Source: [Phialemoniopsis] sp. UDSM-2020
Taxonomy: Eukaryota; Ascomycota; Sordariomycetes; Thyridiales; Thyridiaceae
DNA length: 64,000 bases
Assembly: GCA_018873225.1 (NCBI GenBank)
Contig: JAEILZ010000005.1
Span: 1,054,001-1,118,000, forward strand
Reading direction: 5' to 3'
The position numbers were made by a program, and so were the translations under genes. Each line of letters opens with the position of its first letter. The stretch's first letter is position 1. The notes beneath the pieces were generated by a model. That model saw nothing but the letters and a program-made list of their open reading frames with translations, was not told where the DNA came from and ran no database searches. Shown in pieces: positions 33,217 to 42,713 of this stretch.

Positions 33217-34377
33217 ATGCCAGCGCGCATCGAAGTCGACCACGGGAAGCAACCACAAAGCCCTCACTCAAGTCTAGTGCTCTGCGTGGATGCCGGAGGA
33301 TCAAGTTGCAAAGCAACTGTAGGTTCGGCTGATGGGATACTGTCTTCGAGGGTGGGCGGCCCATGCAATATGTGAGCAGACCTTGCAATGAAGTCTTCGA
33401 AGCAGATACTGACACTCAGTGATAGTACCACGATTGGTATTGAACGTGCCCTAGCAACCATAGCAGCTGTCACGAATGAGGCTCTTCAGAATCATCCACA
33501 CGGCAAAGGAGAGACCCTTTCGACAGTCGAATTCAGGCAAGCCTGGGTAGGGCTCGCCGGATACGACCGAGCCTCCTTAAAGCCCAAAGTAGACGCCGAG
33601 CTCGCCAAACTGTTCCGGCTGTCAGTACAGAGCGAGTTAAGGATAACTTCGGACATTGATCTGCTCTCCGCAGTCTTGTTGGGTCAGTCTGACATATCGT
33701 CCGCCGTTGTTCTTGTTGTGGGAACAGGCTCTGTTGCCATGAGCTACAAGAGAAGCCATGACGGTTTCGAGCGTGTGGGCCGCGTTGGTGGCTGGGGAGG
33801 TCTTCTTGGAGACGACGGATCTGGCTACGCAATAGGTCGAGAAGGCATCCGTAGAGCTCTGCAGCAATGTGATCTGCATACACTGAGGTCGAAGGCCCGT
33901 GTCAAACAGACGCCGTTTACGCCGCTGGCTCAAGCCGTGCTGGAGCACTTCCAGTCTCTTTACCCTGGCTGCGAGCCCGAAAGCCTTCTGAGCAACTTAT
34001 TGGTTCCTGCCCCAGCTGCACATACGAGGGAAGAAGGCATTACATCCATAACAAAGCCCATAGCTAGCGCTGCCTCGGCGGTCCTCTCAACTGCTGCTTG
34101 CGATGTTGAGGCGAAGCAGATCCTCGATTCCGGCGCTTCCAGTGTAGCTGACTTGGTCAATATTCTGGTTTGCGAACAGGAGATCGATGTCAAGAGTTGC
34201 GCACTGGTCCTGAGCGGCGGACTAATGAAAGACCTATCGTACAACGAGATGATCATGCAACTGGTAGAGCATCAGTGTGGCAATTTCGGTCAGGTCAAAT
34301 TCATCAGTGATCCAGCTATAGTTGGAGCAAGAGAGCTTCTTTCAAGGACACGACAACAAGGCCAACCCTTTTCGTAG
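33217..34377 (+). CDS. BadF/BadG-family amino-sugar kinase (GlcNAc kinase, MurK-like)
   Basis: Exons 33217-33371 and 33426-34377 encode 368 residues; an in-frame ATG at 33184 would add 11. ASKHA-fold kinase motifs: CVDAGGSSCKATV (phosphate 1), RVGGPCN-ITTIG, VVGTGSVAMSY, GGWGGLLGDDGSGYAIGREGIR, and LSGGLM (adenosine loop). The family includes eukaryotic NagK and clostridial MurK, which phosphorylates both GlcNAc and MurNAc at O6. In this setting phosphorylation of imported MurNAc, the NamZ product, to MurNAc-6-P is the attractive role, because MurQ needs it and no PTS exists in fungi. Fungal chitin clusters use hexokinase-type GlcNAc kinases instead. Intron 1 has two in-frame acceptors 6 nt apart. 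Confidence 0.9.
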
Positions 34378-34934
34378 ATCTACCTCATTTTTAATTAGAA
34401 TTTAGATCAGCCATAACAGGACATTGAAAGAATTATCACATATTATCGCGAAGCCAGTACCCTGTCAGCAAATTCGTCTGCAAGTATTTGGAGCTCTTGA
34501 ATGAAAGTGGTCCAACAGATGAGTATCCTCGTTGGGTTTTTGTAAGGTACGATGCCCACCACACAGCACACTAGCTCGTCCTCGTCACAGAATGACTACG
34601 CGATTCCCATGTCGCTCCACCTCCAGCTGGAGCTGGGGATGAAGCCGGTAGTGTCGGGTTATCCGTTGGTGAGATTACAACTTGCACATGGGGTGACCCC
34701 GACTCGGTTACCGGCAGGGTGGAATGCAGAGATTCGTGGAGAGTCAGGTTCTCCGAAATGAAAGATGGTATAGATCTGCAGAGAGGCGTGGTCCCTGTGG
34801 GGATTGAGGGGCTCCGCGTTATCATGATCCAGCTGTACGGTTCATACTTCAATACGAGCGCTTCTGCAGCATTTCGAGAGCATCACTATTGTTCACAGTA
34901 CGGTGTTACAGTTTTCGGTAAACCTATCTCGATC
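34378..34934. promoter_or_regulatory. Intergenic, promoter of NamZ-like gene
   Basis: Lies between two plus-strand genes. The NamZ frame is open far upstream, but the residues before ATG 34935 have no family resemblance and would hide the signal peptide. No clear repeat. Confidence 0.4.
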
Positions 34935-36286
34935 ATGTTTGCCATATTCTTCCAGCTCCTGGTGTTGGCAGCTGTTGCCCGGGGGTACGGCAAGCCAGGG
35001 CGTGTCAAAACCGGTCTTGATGTCCTCCTTGAGCAAGACTATGCGCAACTCGCCGGTCGGAAGGTCCTTGTGCTTAGCAACCCTACTGGTGTCACCCCTC
35101 AGCTGGATCTTGGAGTCGATGTCATGCATCAATCTGGCAAGGTCAACATTGTGGGTGTAATGGGCCCTGAGCATGGCTTTCGCGGCACGGCGCAGGCCGG
35201 AGACTCCGAGAGTACCTTTGTGGACGAGAAAACCAGATTGACTGTGTACAACGCGTACTTGGCAAACACGACGACCATGATGAGTTACATTCGAGACTCG
35301 GGAGCAGACACTGTTCTTTTTGATATTCAAGATGTGGGAGCCCGGTTCGATACATGTACGTCTTCATCCAAGACAGCCTGAATGATAGACACTCATCCTT
35401 TAACACAGACATTTGGGCTATGTATGACTCAATGGTCGCTGCAGCCAAGGCCAATGTCTCATACGTCGTCATTGATCGGCCGAATCCTATCACCGGCCTG
35501 GACGCCTTTGGACCGGTTCTGAACGAGTCTTTCGTCAACTCTTATGTCGGCCGTCGAGCCATCGCCCAGGCGCACGGCATGACTGTAGGCGAGCTTGCTC
35601 GGATGTTTGTCGGGGAAGGATGGATCAGCGAGGGTGCGTGCGGCCGTCAATTGGCGCTGGAAGTGATTCAGATGGAGCACTGGGAGCGCTGGATGACTTT
35701 CGACGACACGGGATTACCGTGGGTCATGCCAAGCCCAAACATGCCTACATTAACCACCGCAATGCTGTATCCTGGAACCTGTATGTTCGAGGGCGTTAGT
35801 TTATCAGAGGGACGTGGCACGACGAAACCCTTTGAACTGCTGGGGGCACCGTGGGTGAACGACTCCTGGGTCTCAGCCATGCGAGATCTCAACATTCCAG
35901 ACACTCAGTACCGGTTCCAATGTTTTACTCCCACGGCGGACGATTTCAAGGGCAACGTCTCGTGCGGAATACAGGCGTACGTTAATGCGCGAACTACTGA
36001 GCAGCTTCGAAAATTCGACGCCCCGTACATCGCCACGGCTCTTCTGTATACGGCACGACAACTCTTCACCGTCGGCAACACCAGTGCCATTGGACCAACG
36101 ACAGGAGCATTCCACTGGATTCTGAACAAGGGTGAGGATGAGATGTACGACGTGGACGTGTTGGTAGGGTCGCCCCTTATCAGAGAAGGGCTGGAGAATG
36201 GTTTACGCCCGGAACAGATACGCGATACCTGGCTCCCGGGGTTGGCAAAGTTCAAGGAGACGCGAAGTAAATACTTGCTGTACTAA
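34935..36286 (+). CDS. namZ: Secreted exo-beta-N-acetylmuramidase, NamZ/YbbC type (DUF1343, GH171)
   Basis: Exons 34935-35355 and 35409-36286 encode 432 residues; Bacillus YbbC is about 414. The N-terminus MFAIFFQLLVLAAVARGYG is a signal peptide. NamZ removes MurNAc from the non-reducing end of peptidoglycan fragments. Family motifs in order: VLSNPTGVT, MGPEHGFRG (77-84, with the conserved acidic residue and histidine), DIQDVGARF-DTY (joined across the intron), VIDRPNPITG, GRRAIAQAHGMTVGELA, MPTLTTAMLYPGTCMFEG, SEGRGTTKPFELLGAPW. All are intact. Export means MurNAc would be released outside the cell, consistent with cytosolic kinases and two membrane carriers next door. I know of no characterised fungal member. 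Confidence 0.93.
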
Positions 36287-36290
36287 GAGC

Positions 36291-36862
36291 CTAGACTACT
36301 GCCGTGCATTTGATTTCAACATCTGTGTTGCCGGGTAAAGTCTTCACGGCCACACATCTGATGTGACAGCCTCTGTTAGTGAATCGGGGAAGCAGAAGCA
36401 GGCAATCAAAGCACTTACGTTCGGGCTGGCTTAGGCTCTCCCCAGTATTCTCCGTAGACTTCATTGACCTTTGCAAAATCCTCCATATTCGCGAGAAACA
36501 CTTGAATCCCTGGTTAGTATCGCAATGGCAGGGTTTGAAGACAGGCACTCACCATTGACTTCAACAACTTTATCCAAGCTGGAGCCACCGGCCTCAAGAA
36601 CTGCTCCTAGGTTTTCAATGCATTGACGCTAGATCACCTCTTCAGCACTTGATCTCACGTCGAACACCTTCTTCGACCGTGTGTTGCGCCCCCAGACTCA
36701 ACTTACCGCTCGATCTTGAACTGTGCCTTCCGTATTGACCTTCCCGCTGGCATCCTTGGGAGTCTGACCGGAGCAGAAGACAAACCCATTGGCAATGATA
36801 GCCTGACTATATACCTGCCGTGGTGCAGGGGCCTTGTCGGTAAAGACGGCTTGTTTAGACAT
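36291..36862 (-). CDS. RidA/YjgF-family 2-iminobutanoate/2-iminopropanoate deaminase
   Basis: Four exons (36707-36862, 36553-36628, 36419-36500, 36291-36357) encode 126 residues. Classical family blocks: [18 protein letters not shown], the [30 protein letters not shown] region, the catalytic arginine in KPARTCVAV, and the terminal VEIKCTAVV strand. The acceptor for exon 3 was chosen because TTCAAG restores the canonical VNVFL; the upstream CAG would also stay in frame but adds two residues. RidA quenches enamines made by PLP dehydratases. The divergent neighbour is such a dehydratase and they share the 16-bp motif at 37032, so a coupled function is very likely. Confidence 0.92.
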
Positions 36863-37252
36863 GATAGCTTTCCTTAACACCGTGTCACACTGGCGTATAT
36901 TGAAACGAATATTATCAGACAAACTGCAGCTTATGTGCTTTCACCAAAGGCAGGACAGTAAAACGAGTCTCTCTAGGTGTAGGGTGTCCCCACAATAGTG
37001 CTAATCATATCAAATGTGGCGACGAGCGGAGCGGACGTCCATGTCCGTCCCCCTCCTTGCTCCCGCTGTAGCATATGATTTAGTTCTGTTGCTAAAATAA
37101 TAATTGCGTGACTAATGACATTTACCCTACCATTCAGAGCAGCTTATCCAACTAAGACCATAATTCATTGAAAGTTCCCAAACACTCGAATACGACACAG
37201 AACACTGAGCGTGCTGAACGCAACCCATCTCTGCAGACCAGCTACGGACACA
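36863..37252. promoter_or_regulatory. Divergent promoter region, RidA / PLP dehydratase
   Basis: 390-bp spacer with one copy of the shared 16-bp motif (37032-37047), 170 bp from the RidA ATG and about 205 bp from the dehydratase ATG. Confidence 0.6.
37032..37047. promoter_or_regulatory. Shared 16-bp motif, copy 1
   Basis: CGGACGTCCATGTCCG. Consensus over four copies is [CT]GGA[CG][GC]TCCA[TA]GTCCG, a CGG...CCG inverted repeat with a ten-base gap, typical of sites for dimeric Zn2Cys6 proteins. Other copies lie at 40893, 44233 and 44282, all in divergent promoters of this sub-cluster. Confidence 0.75.
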
Positions 37253-38446
37253 ATGACCTCCGCACCTAGCACTCTCCACCCATCTTCAGTGGCCGAAGCC
37301 CACGAGAGGATCAAAGGTTATGTGAAACGAACGCCACTTCTCTCGTCAGAGTACTTGGATCAGTTGGCCTCTAGCCACGATCCACAAGCCCTACTCAGGG
37401 GGGACGATGATGCCTCAGAACAAAACCCGGCAGAACCCAAAGAGCAATCCCCAACATTCCGCCTCGTGTTCAAGTGCGAGAACCTGCAGCGTACTGGCGT
37501 GTTCAAAGCACGCGGCGCCTTTCATGCCCTGTTACGCCTCGTGGAGGAGCATGGCCTCGACCAGGTTCGACAAAGCGGAGTGACAACAGTCTCCTCGGGG
37601 AACCATGCTCAAGGACTGGCGCTCGCAGCTGCCACTTTACAGATCCCTGCGACCATAGTCATGCCAAAGAGTAGCACCAAGAGCAAGATCTCTGGTGTCG
37701 CGCGCATCCTAGGAGTTGACAGCGTGGAGGGCGACGTCAGCAAAGGACTACATGGTCAAATTGTCTTCTGCGGAAGTTCCAACGCCGAGAAAAGGAGCGC
37801 GGTTGAGGCGGTCGCAGCCCAGACAGGAAGCCTATTCATCCCACCGTACGACCATCGCGACGTGATTCTGGGCCAGGGCACTTGTGCCAAAGAGCTGGAA
37901 GAGCAGTTCCACGAGATACAAGCCTCGGAAAACAAAATGGCGCCAGATGCAGTCATAGCCCCGATCGGGGGTGGTGGCTTGCTGGGAGGTATCGCGACCT
38001 GGTTCAGCGACAAGCCTAGCACACTCGTGTTTGGAGCCGAACCCTCATTTGAGGGCGCAGACGATGCTAGGATGGGCTTGCAGCAGGGTAGCAGAGTCGA
38101 GCACGTCGCATCGACCACTATTGCAGACGGCCTCAGAACACCGGTGGGCATCCTCAACTGGGATATCGTCAGCGACAGAACCAAGGTCGAAGACATCTTC
38201 TCCGTTGGCGAAGACGAGATCAAGGCAGTGATGAGGCTGTTTCTGGAGCAACTGAAGATAGTTGTAGAGCCAAGTGGTTGTGTACCGCTGGCCGTTGTCC
38301 TGTTCAACAGAGAGTTCCGGGCAATGACAGCAAAGCTCCAGGCTGGGAGGGCTGGGGAGCCGTGGGACCTGGCTATTGTGATCAGTGGAGGGAACACAAC
38401 TGTTGAAACTATGGCGGGACTATTGTGTGATGGAAGTGGTCGATAG
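37253..38446 (+). CDS. PLP-dependent serine/threonine dehydratase or serine racemase-like enzyme
   Basis: 397 residues from ATG 37253 (an upstream GTG is ignored). Fold type II PLP enzyme: FKCENLQRTGVFKARGAFHAL carries the PLP lysine (FKARG), SSGNHAQGLALAA binds the cofactor phosphate side, PIGGGGLLGG is the glycine-rich loop and VISGGN the ring-nitrogen serine. Such enzymes deaminate serine, threonine or 3-hydroxyaspartate to keto acids through enamines, or racemise serine. Residues after KISG contain a 17-residue insertion relative to the family; it coincides with a possible 51-nt in-frame intron (37695-37745) whose removal restores KISGLHGQIVFCG. Divergent from RidA, its likely helper. Confidence 0.9.
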   Translation: MTSAPSTLHPSSVAEAHERIKGYVKRTPLLSSEYLDQLASSHDPQALLRGDDDASEQNPAEPKEQSPTFRLVFKCENLQRTGVFKARGAFHALLRLVEEHGLDQVRQSGVTTVSSGNHAQGLALAAATLQIPATIVMPKSSTKSKISGVARILGVDSVEGDVSKGLHGQIVFCGSSNAEKRSAVEAVAAQTGSLFIPPYDHRDVILGQGTCAKELEEQFHEIQASENKMAPDAVIAPIGGGGLLGGIATWFSDKPSTLVFGAEPSFEGADDARMGLQQGSRVEHVASTTIADGLRTPVGILNWDIVSDRTKVEDIFSVGEDEIKAVMRLFLEQLKIVVEPSGCVPLAVVLFNREFRAMTAKLQAGRAGEPWDLAIVISGGNTTVETMAGLLCDGSGR

Positions 38447-38459
38447 ATCTTCATAGAGC

Positions 38460-40771
38460 CTATTCCCAGGTGTATCCGCCGTTGAGAAATTCATCCGTCA
38501 CTAGAAATCCAAGGTCGCCAGCATCATCGCTGTTCTCCAGATTCCATGTGTTTGACAGTCCCCCGACGCCATTCTCGAACATATCCATGAAGCTAAAATT
38601 GAGAGCCTGATCGTCCTCGTGAGGAGCGTTCGAGCTTTCCGACTTGATTGCCTCCAAGATGCCTTCCCGTATTTCCGTGATGCATGGCCAGACTTGCTGT
38701 ATAGACTTCATGGCGTCCAGCAAGACATCCAAAGGCTTGGATATGTCCTTGTCCTCCCAGGACGACTTTTCCAGGTACCGCTTCATCATGACGACGCCTG
38801 AGCCGGCCGAGAGTGTATGGACAAAGCTTAGCGGCAGCAGCTCGAGGCGGTAATACCGGCGGTAGCTTCGAATCAGCCGTAAAATGGCTGCAAGTGATTC
38901 ATAGCAAATCTCAATATCTTCGCCATTAGCGACAACGTCGTCATCGAGGTGTTGCTTGGGCGGCCGGTGCAGAATGATCATGCCAGTGTGGAACAGCATA
39001 TGTAAATTCAACACATACGGAGGCACCTGACCTACAGTCCATTGACTCCATTGTAGTTTCTGAGGAAGCATAGACAGCCATTTCACCAGGGACGTGTGTA
39101 TTTTCTGGGCTGTAGCTGCCGCAACCACGTCGTCCGTTTGGTGCCGTCGGTTCTCAAAGATATCGACGACCATATTATGGAAGATCTTGGCAAGCTCGAC
39201 ATGATGTATGAATGATCCGATAGTAGAGATACCGTCTTCGAATGCGGTAGCTGAAGTCCCTTTCGAGATGTATGTGTCGAGAAGGTTTTCCCATTCCGGT
39301 GGATAGGGTATACGAATGGTGTTACGGACATCAGCCTCATGTGGATACAATGCTGGTGGCCTCCCGAAGAACAGACTTAACTGCTTGTCGGCGATGAATG
39401 CTGCCCAGTATACTCGTCGCAAAATCTCACGGTCTACCGAAGACTCGGTTCGACTGCTCCAGTTGTTGGGATCGAGATGAAGCCCCATCTCATGCGTCAG
39501 GCGGCATGCCATTCCACAAAAGAGCCAGCCTTTGGAGCCCCTGCCTTGTCCAATTTCGAGATGGGCAAGGATGAGCATCGATTGCAACGTCGTTAGGTCG
39601 GGGAGGTCTAAGGAACTCAGCAAAAGGTCTTCCGCGTACTTCACAAAGTCCATGGCGAGGGCTCTGTGTGATTCGCTCTCTGATACAAGCGCGCCAACAG
39701 CGCAGATGGCATACATGAGCATGTCCGAGTAATACGGTCCGCCTTTGGCAGCATAGTCTCGAAGAAAGTACTCCCGGTAAACGCAAAAGTTGGACTGGTA
39801 GACGTTCTGGAAGAATATGGCCATCAGCTGCCGACAGATATCGTCGTACGGGTTGATTGGAAAATTGTGCCCAGCACTTGGGATGTTGGTTGGTCTGGCG
39901 GCTGACCTGTCTGGGTCGGTGCGAGGCGACGGCACTTTCTCAGATAGCTGTATCTGGAATAGGCTTGAGCCGCCGTAGAATTGCGTTGACTTGCGAGTAG
40001 TGAGTTTCCTCATCCTACCCTCACGAGCTCTTGCTACTACCAAGCCTCCCGCCGTGGAAGAGGTTGTGGGTGACTCGGACGTGGGGGAGACTATGGTCGG
40101 TGACTCGGCTGTAGGCAATATCAGACTAGGTGAAGGGCTCTCCTTGTCTGCGATTTGAATTGTGGTCTCTGTTCCACCAACATTCTGGCGTACAGATGCT
40201 TCGGGCAGGGGATGAAAGCGTGCAAGAAGTTGGCGTCTGGATGCCTCGTCTGTAGCGGCAAGCTTATGGATGAAGGTCTCGAGCGAGCCGATCTGACTTT
40301 CGAGTGCATGCACATACTGCTTTGATGCAGGCCTACAGCGGTATTGATTGTCAGCCTCTGGATCACGACCTTAGCCTGAACGCCTGTTGAAGTTGCCCCT
40401 CACTTTTGTCTCTCACCGCCTGCTGGAAATACACACTCCTCTCCAGCCTTGATACATTTGAAACATGGACTCTGTTTGTCACACTTGATCTTACGCCTAC
40501 GACATCTTTCACATCTACAATGCCAAGGATTAGTTTATGAGCCGCGTGCATGTAGAATTGGCAATTTGACGTTGCTATCTTACGAGACATTGTTGCTTTC
40601 TCCAGATATGGCTACCCGCACTGATTGGAGGTCGTTGGTGTTATTGTTGGGAGGAGGCATCGTTCGCACTTTGAAGGCCGCCGTAGAGCGGGCGAGCATG
40701 TCCGTCAGAGGTGGGCGGAGGTTGAGAGGATTATTTCTGGAAGGGGTTGGACGAGCGTAATATTCATCCAT
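38460..40771 (-). CDS. Zn2Cys6 transcription factor, likely regulator of the second sub-cluster
   Basis: Exons 40584-40771, 40404-40514 and 38460-40332 encode 723 residues. Exon 2 carries the complete zinc cluster [11 protein letters not shown] / [11 protein letters not shown] (C-x2-C-x6-C-x5-C-x2-C-x6-C); its first codon is split by intron 1. Exon 3 begins with a coiled-coil dimerisation segment ([19 protein letters not shown]) and contains the fungal middle-homology region ([49 protein letters not shown]). A copy of the shared 16-bp motif sits 122 bp upstream of its own ATG, consistent with autoregulation and control of the three divergent gene pairs. Confidence 0.92.
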
Positions 40772-41225
40772 GATGCGGAGAGATGGGTCTAGCGCTATCT
40801 ATGGGTTGAGATATGCCTCGCCCGCCAGGACAGTTCTTTGCAAGTGTCTCCACATCGACTTAGTTTCTTTATCATCGGTCGATACTAGGGCGCGGAGGTC
40901 CAAGTCCGCTGATCCCCACACTCAGATAACTCAGATACGGGGAAAGAGATTGTGGAGGTAATCTGGAGTTGTTTGCATGTCCCATCGTCTGACTCTGAAG
41001 CCTCCATGCGTGCCAGCACGAAGCCCCAGCTGATGGGTGGTTGAAACCAAGCAACCTGGACCCTTCCTCCGGGTTTCTTGCATTGCCTGGTCCCCCCTAT
41101 AAGATCCAAAGGATCCTCACGCCAGGCATTTGCGTTCTCTTGCAACATCAACATCCTTCAATATCTCATTCTTCCTTCGGTCACCTCCCCGGGGCTTACC
41201 CACCTAAACTACCCTGTACGTAATC
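40772..41225. promoter_or_regulatory. Divergent promoter region, regulator / MFS transporter
   Basis: 454-bp spacer holding motif copy 2 and a TATAAG box at 41098-41103, 123 bp before the MFS ATG. No gene. Confidence 0.6.
40893..40908. promoter_or_regulatory. Shared 16-bp motif, copy 2
   Basis: CGGAGGTCCAAGTCCG, differing from copy 1 at two positions (C to G, T to A). Lies 122 bp from the regulator ATG and 318 bp from the MFS ATG. Confidence 0.7.
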
Positions 41226-42713
41226 ATGGCAGTCCAAGATACAATCGAAGGCCACCGAAGCGTTGTCGCCTCGGAACCCAAGCGCGGCGACGCCGACAAG
41301 ACCTCGGTAGCAGAGGAAGGGGCTCAGGAAATGACCGAGATCTACGTCGATCCCGTCAAAGAGAAGAAGATCCTGCGAAAGCTCGATATTCGACTGGCTC
41401 CCATCTTCATGTCCCTCTACTTTCTCTCATACCTCAACCGCAGCAACATCGGCAATGCCGCAGTTGCGGGCATGAACACGCAGCTCAACCTCTCCGCCGG
41501 AGATTACAGCACATCGGTCAGCGTCTTCTATGCCACCTACGTGGGCCTCATCTTTCCGCTGGTGCTTGCACTGCGAAAGCTCAAGACGCACCGCGCCATG
41601 ACCGTCATGTCCTTTGCCTGGGCCATTGTCACCATTGGCACGGCCTTCTGTCGGTCTTACGGCGCATTGCTGGCGTGCCGTCTGCTCCTGGGTGTGTGCG
41701 AGGCGGGCTTCTTCCCCTGCATCAGTCTCTACATGACTATGATCTACAACCGTCGCGAGCAAGGTCTTCGGTTTGCATATCTGTTCAGCGCCATGGCCAT
41801 CTCCGGCATGTTTGGCGGCCTCATCGCCACTGGCATCACCAATATCGGAACGGTTGGGGGCTTGAAGGCTTGGTCGTGGCTTTATATCATCGAGGGTCTC
41901 ATATCGATTGTCGTTGTGCCTTGGGTCTGGTTCGGCCTCCCAGAGAATCCAGCCAAGGCCCGGTGGTGGAATGCCGATGAGCTCCAGACTCTTGAGAGGA
42001 GAGAACTGAAGCGTCAAGAGTACATGGGCCAGGAGGCCTTCGACTGGGCGCAGGTGCGATCCGCCCTGTCTGACTGGCGTGTGTACACGGGTGCTCTCAT
42101 CCAGTTCTTCCAGGACATTGTTCTGTACGGCTTCAGCACCTTCCTTCCGTCTATTCTGAAGAATGGCCTTCATTTCGATTCCCTACAGGCCCAGTACCTC
42201 AGCGTACCTGTCTACCTCCTAGGTGGCATCAGCTTCTTCACAGCTGCCATGGTAGGCGACAAGTTCGGCCTCCGAGGTTCCATTCTCTTCTTTCAGGATA
42301 TCTGCGCCGTCATTGGATACGTTCTGATCATCAAGGTCGAAAGCAACGCCGTCAAGTACTTTGCTTGTTATCTCATCGCTATCCCATTGTACTGCGGTGC
42401 CGGACTGAACGAAATGTGGATCGTCAACAACACCGCTCCTCACTACCGCCGTGCCACAGCCTTGGGTCTTTCGCAGGCGATCGGAAACATCGCGGGAATC
42501 GTGTCTGGCCAAATCTATCGCACTTCGCCGTACATGCTCGGTCACTGGTGCTCTCTCGGCGCCACGCTTGCCTCCATGACTCTGATTGCCATTCAGTTCT
42601 TCTACTTCCGTGCCAAGAACCACAAGAAGGTTCAGATTGTCCGGGGCGAAAGGGTTGATGATAGGAAGAACAAAACTGGTGAGGACAACCTTGACTTTAG
42701 GTATGTCTACTAG
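41226..42713 (+). CDS. MFS transporter, Dal5/allantoate permease family
   Basis: Intronless, 495 residues. A hydrophilic N-terminus of about 55 residues precedes RKLDIRLAPIFMSLYFLSYLNRSNIGNA, the family's first-helix signature; GVCEAGFFPCISLYMTMIYNRREQ is the helix 4-5 block. Twelve membrane segments are expected. Relatives import allantoate, ureidosuccinate, dipeptides, nicotinate and other carboxylates at the plasma membrane. Flanked by the sub-cluster regulator with a shared motif-bearing promoter, it probably imports the compound processed by the neighbouring DUF1445 and 5-oxoprolinase enzymes; a glutamate or 5-oxoproline derivative would fit. Confidence 0.94.
   Translation: MAVQDTIEGHRSVVASEPKRGDADKTSVAEEGAQEMTEIYVDPVKEKKILRKLDIRLAPIFMSLYFLSYLNRSNIGNAAVAGMNTQLNLSAGDYSTSVSVFYATYVGLIFPLVLALRKLKTHRAMTVMSFAWAIVTIGTAFCRSYGALLACRLLLGVCEAGFFPCISLYMTMIYNRREQGLRFAYLFSAMAISGMFGGLIATGITNIGTVGGLKAWSWLYIIEGLISIVVVPWVWFGLPENPAKARWWNADELQTLERRELKRQEYMGQEAFDWAQVRSALSDWRVYTGALIQFFQDIVLYGFSTFLPSILKNGLHFDSLQAQYLSVPVYLLGGISFFTAAMVGDKFGLRGSILFFQDICAVIGYVLIIKVESNAVKYFACYLIAIPLYCGAGLNEMWIVNNTAPHYRRATALGLSQAIGNIAGIVSGQIYRTSPYMLGHWCSLGATLASMTLIAIQFFYFRAKNHKKVQIVRGERVDDRKNKTGEDNLDFRYVY

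Noticed and set aside
34719..34934. Longer NamZ start at 34719
   Set aside because: The added 72 residues have no family similarity and would bury the signal peptide at 34935.
16498..36286. Bacterial contamination or misassembly explaining the MurNAc genes
   Set aside because: MurQ has five introns, AnmK three, NagA and NagB two each, and the kinase and NamZ one each, all GT-AG and frame-restoring, interleaved with typical fungal carriers and a Zn2Cys6 gene.
41427..42173. 248-codon minus-strand ORF
   Set aside because: Antisense shadow of the Dal5-like transporter with no domain.
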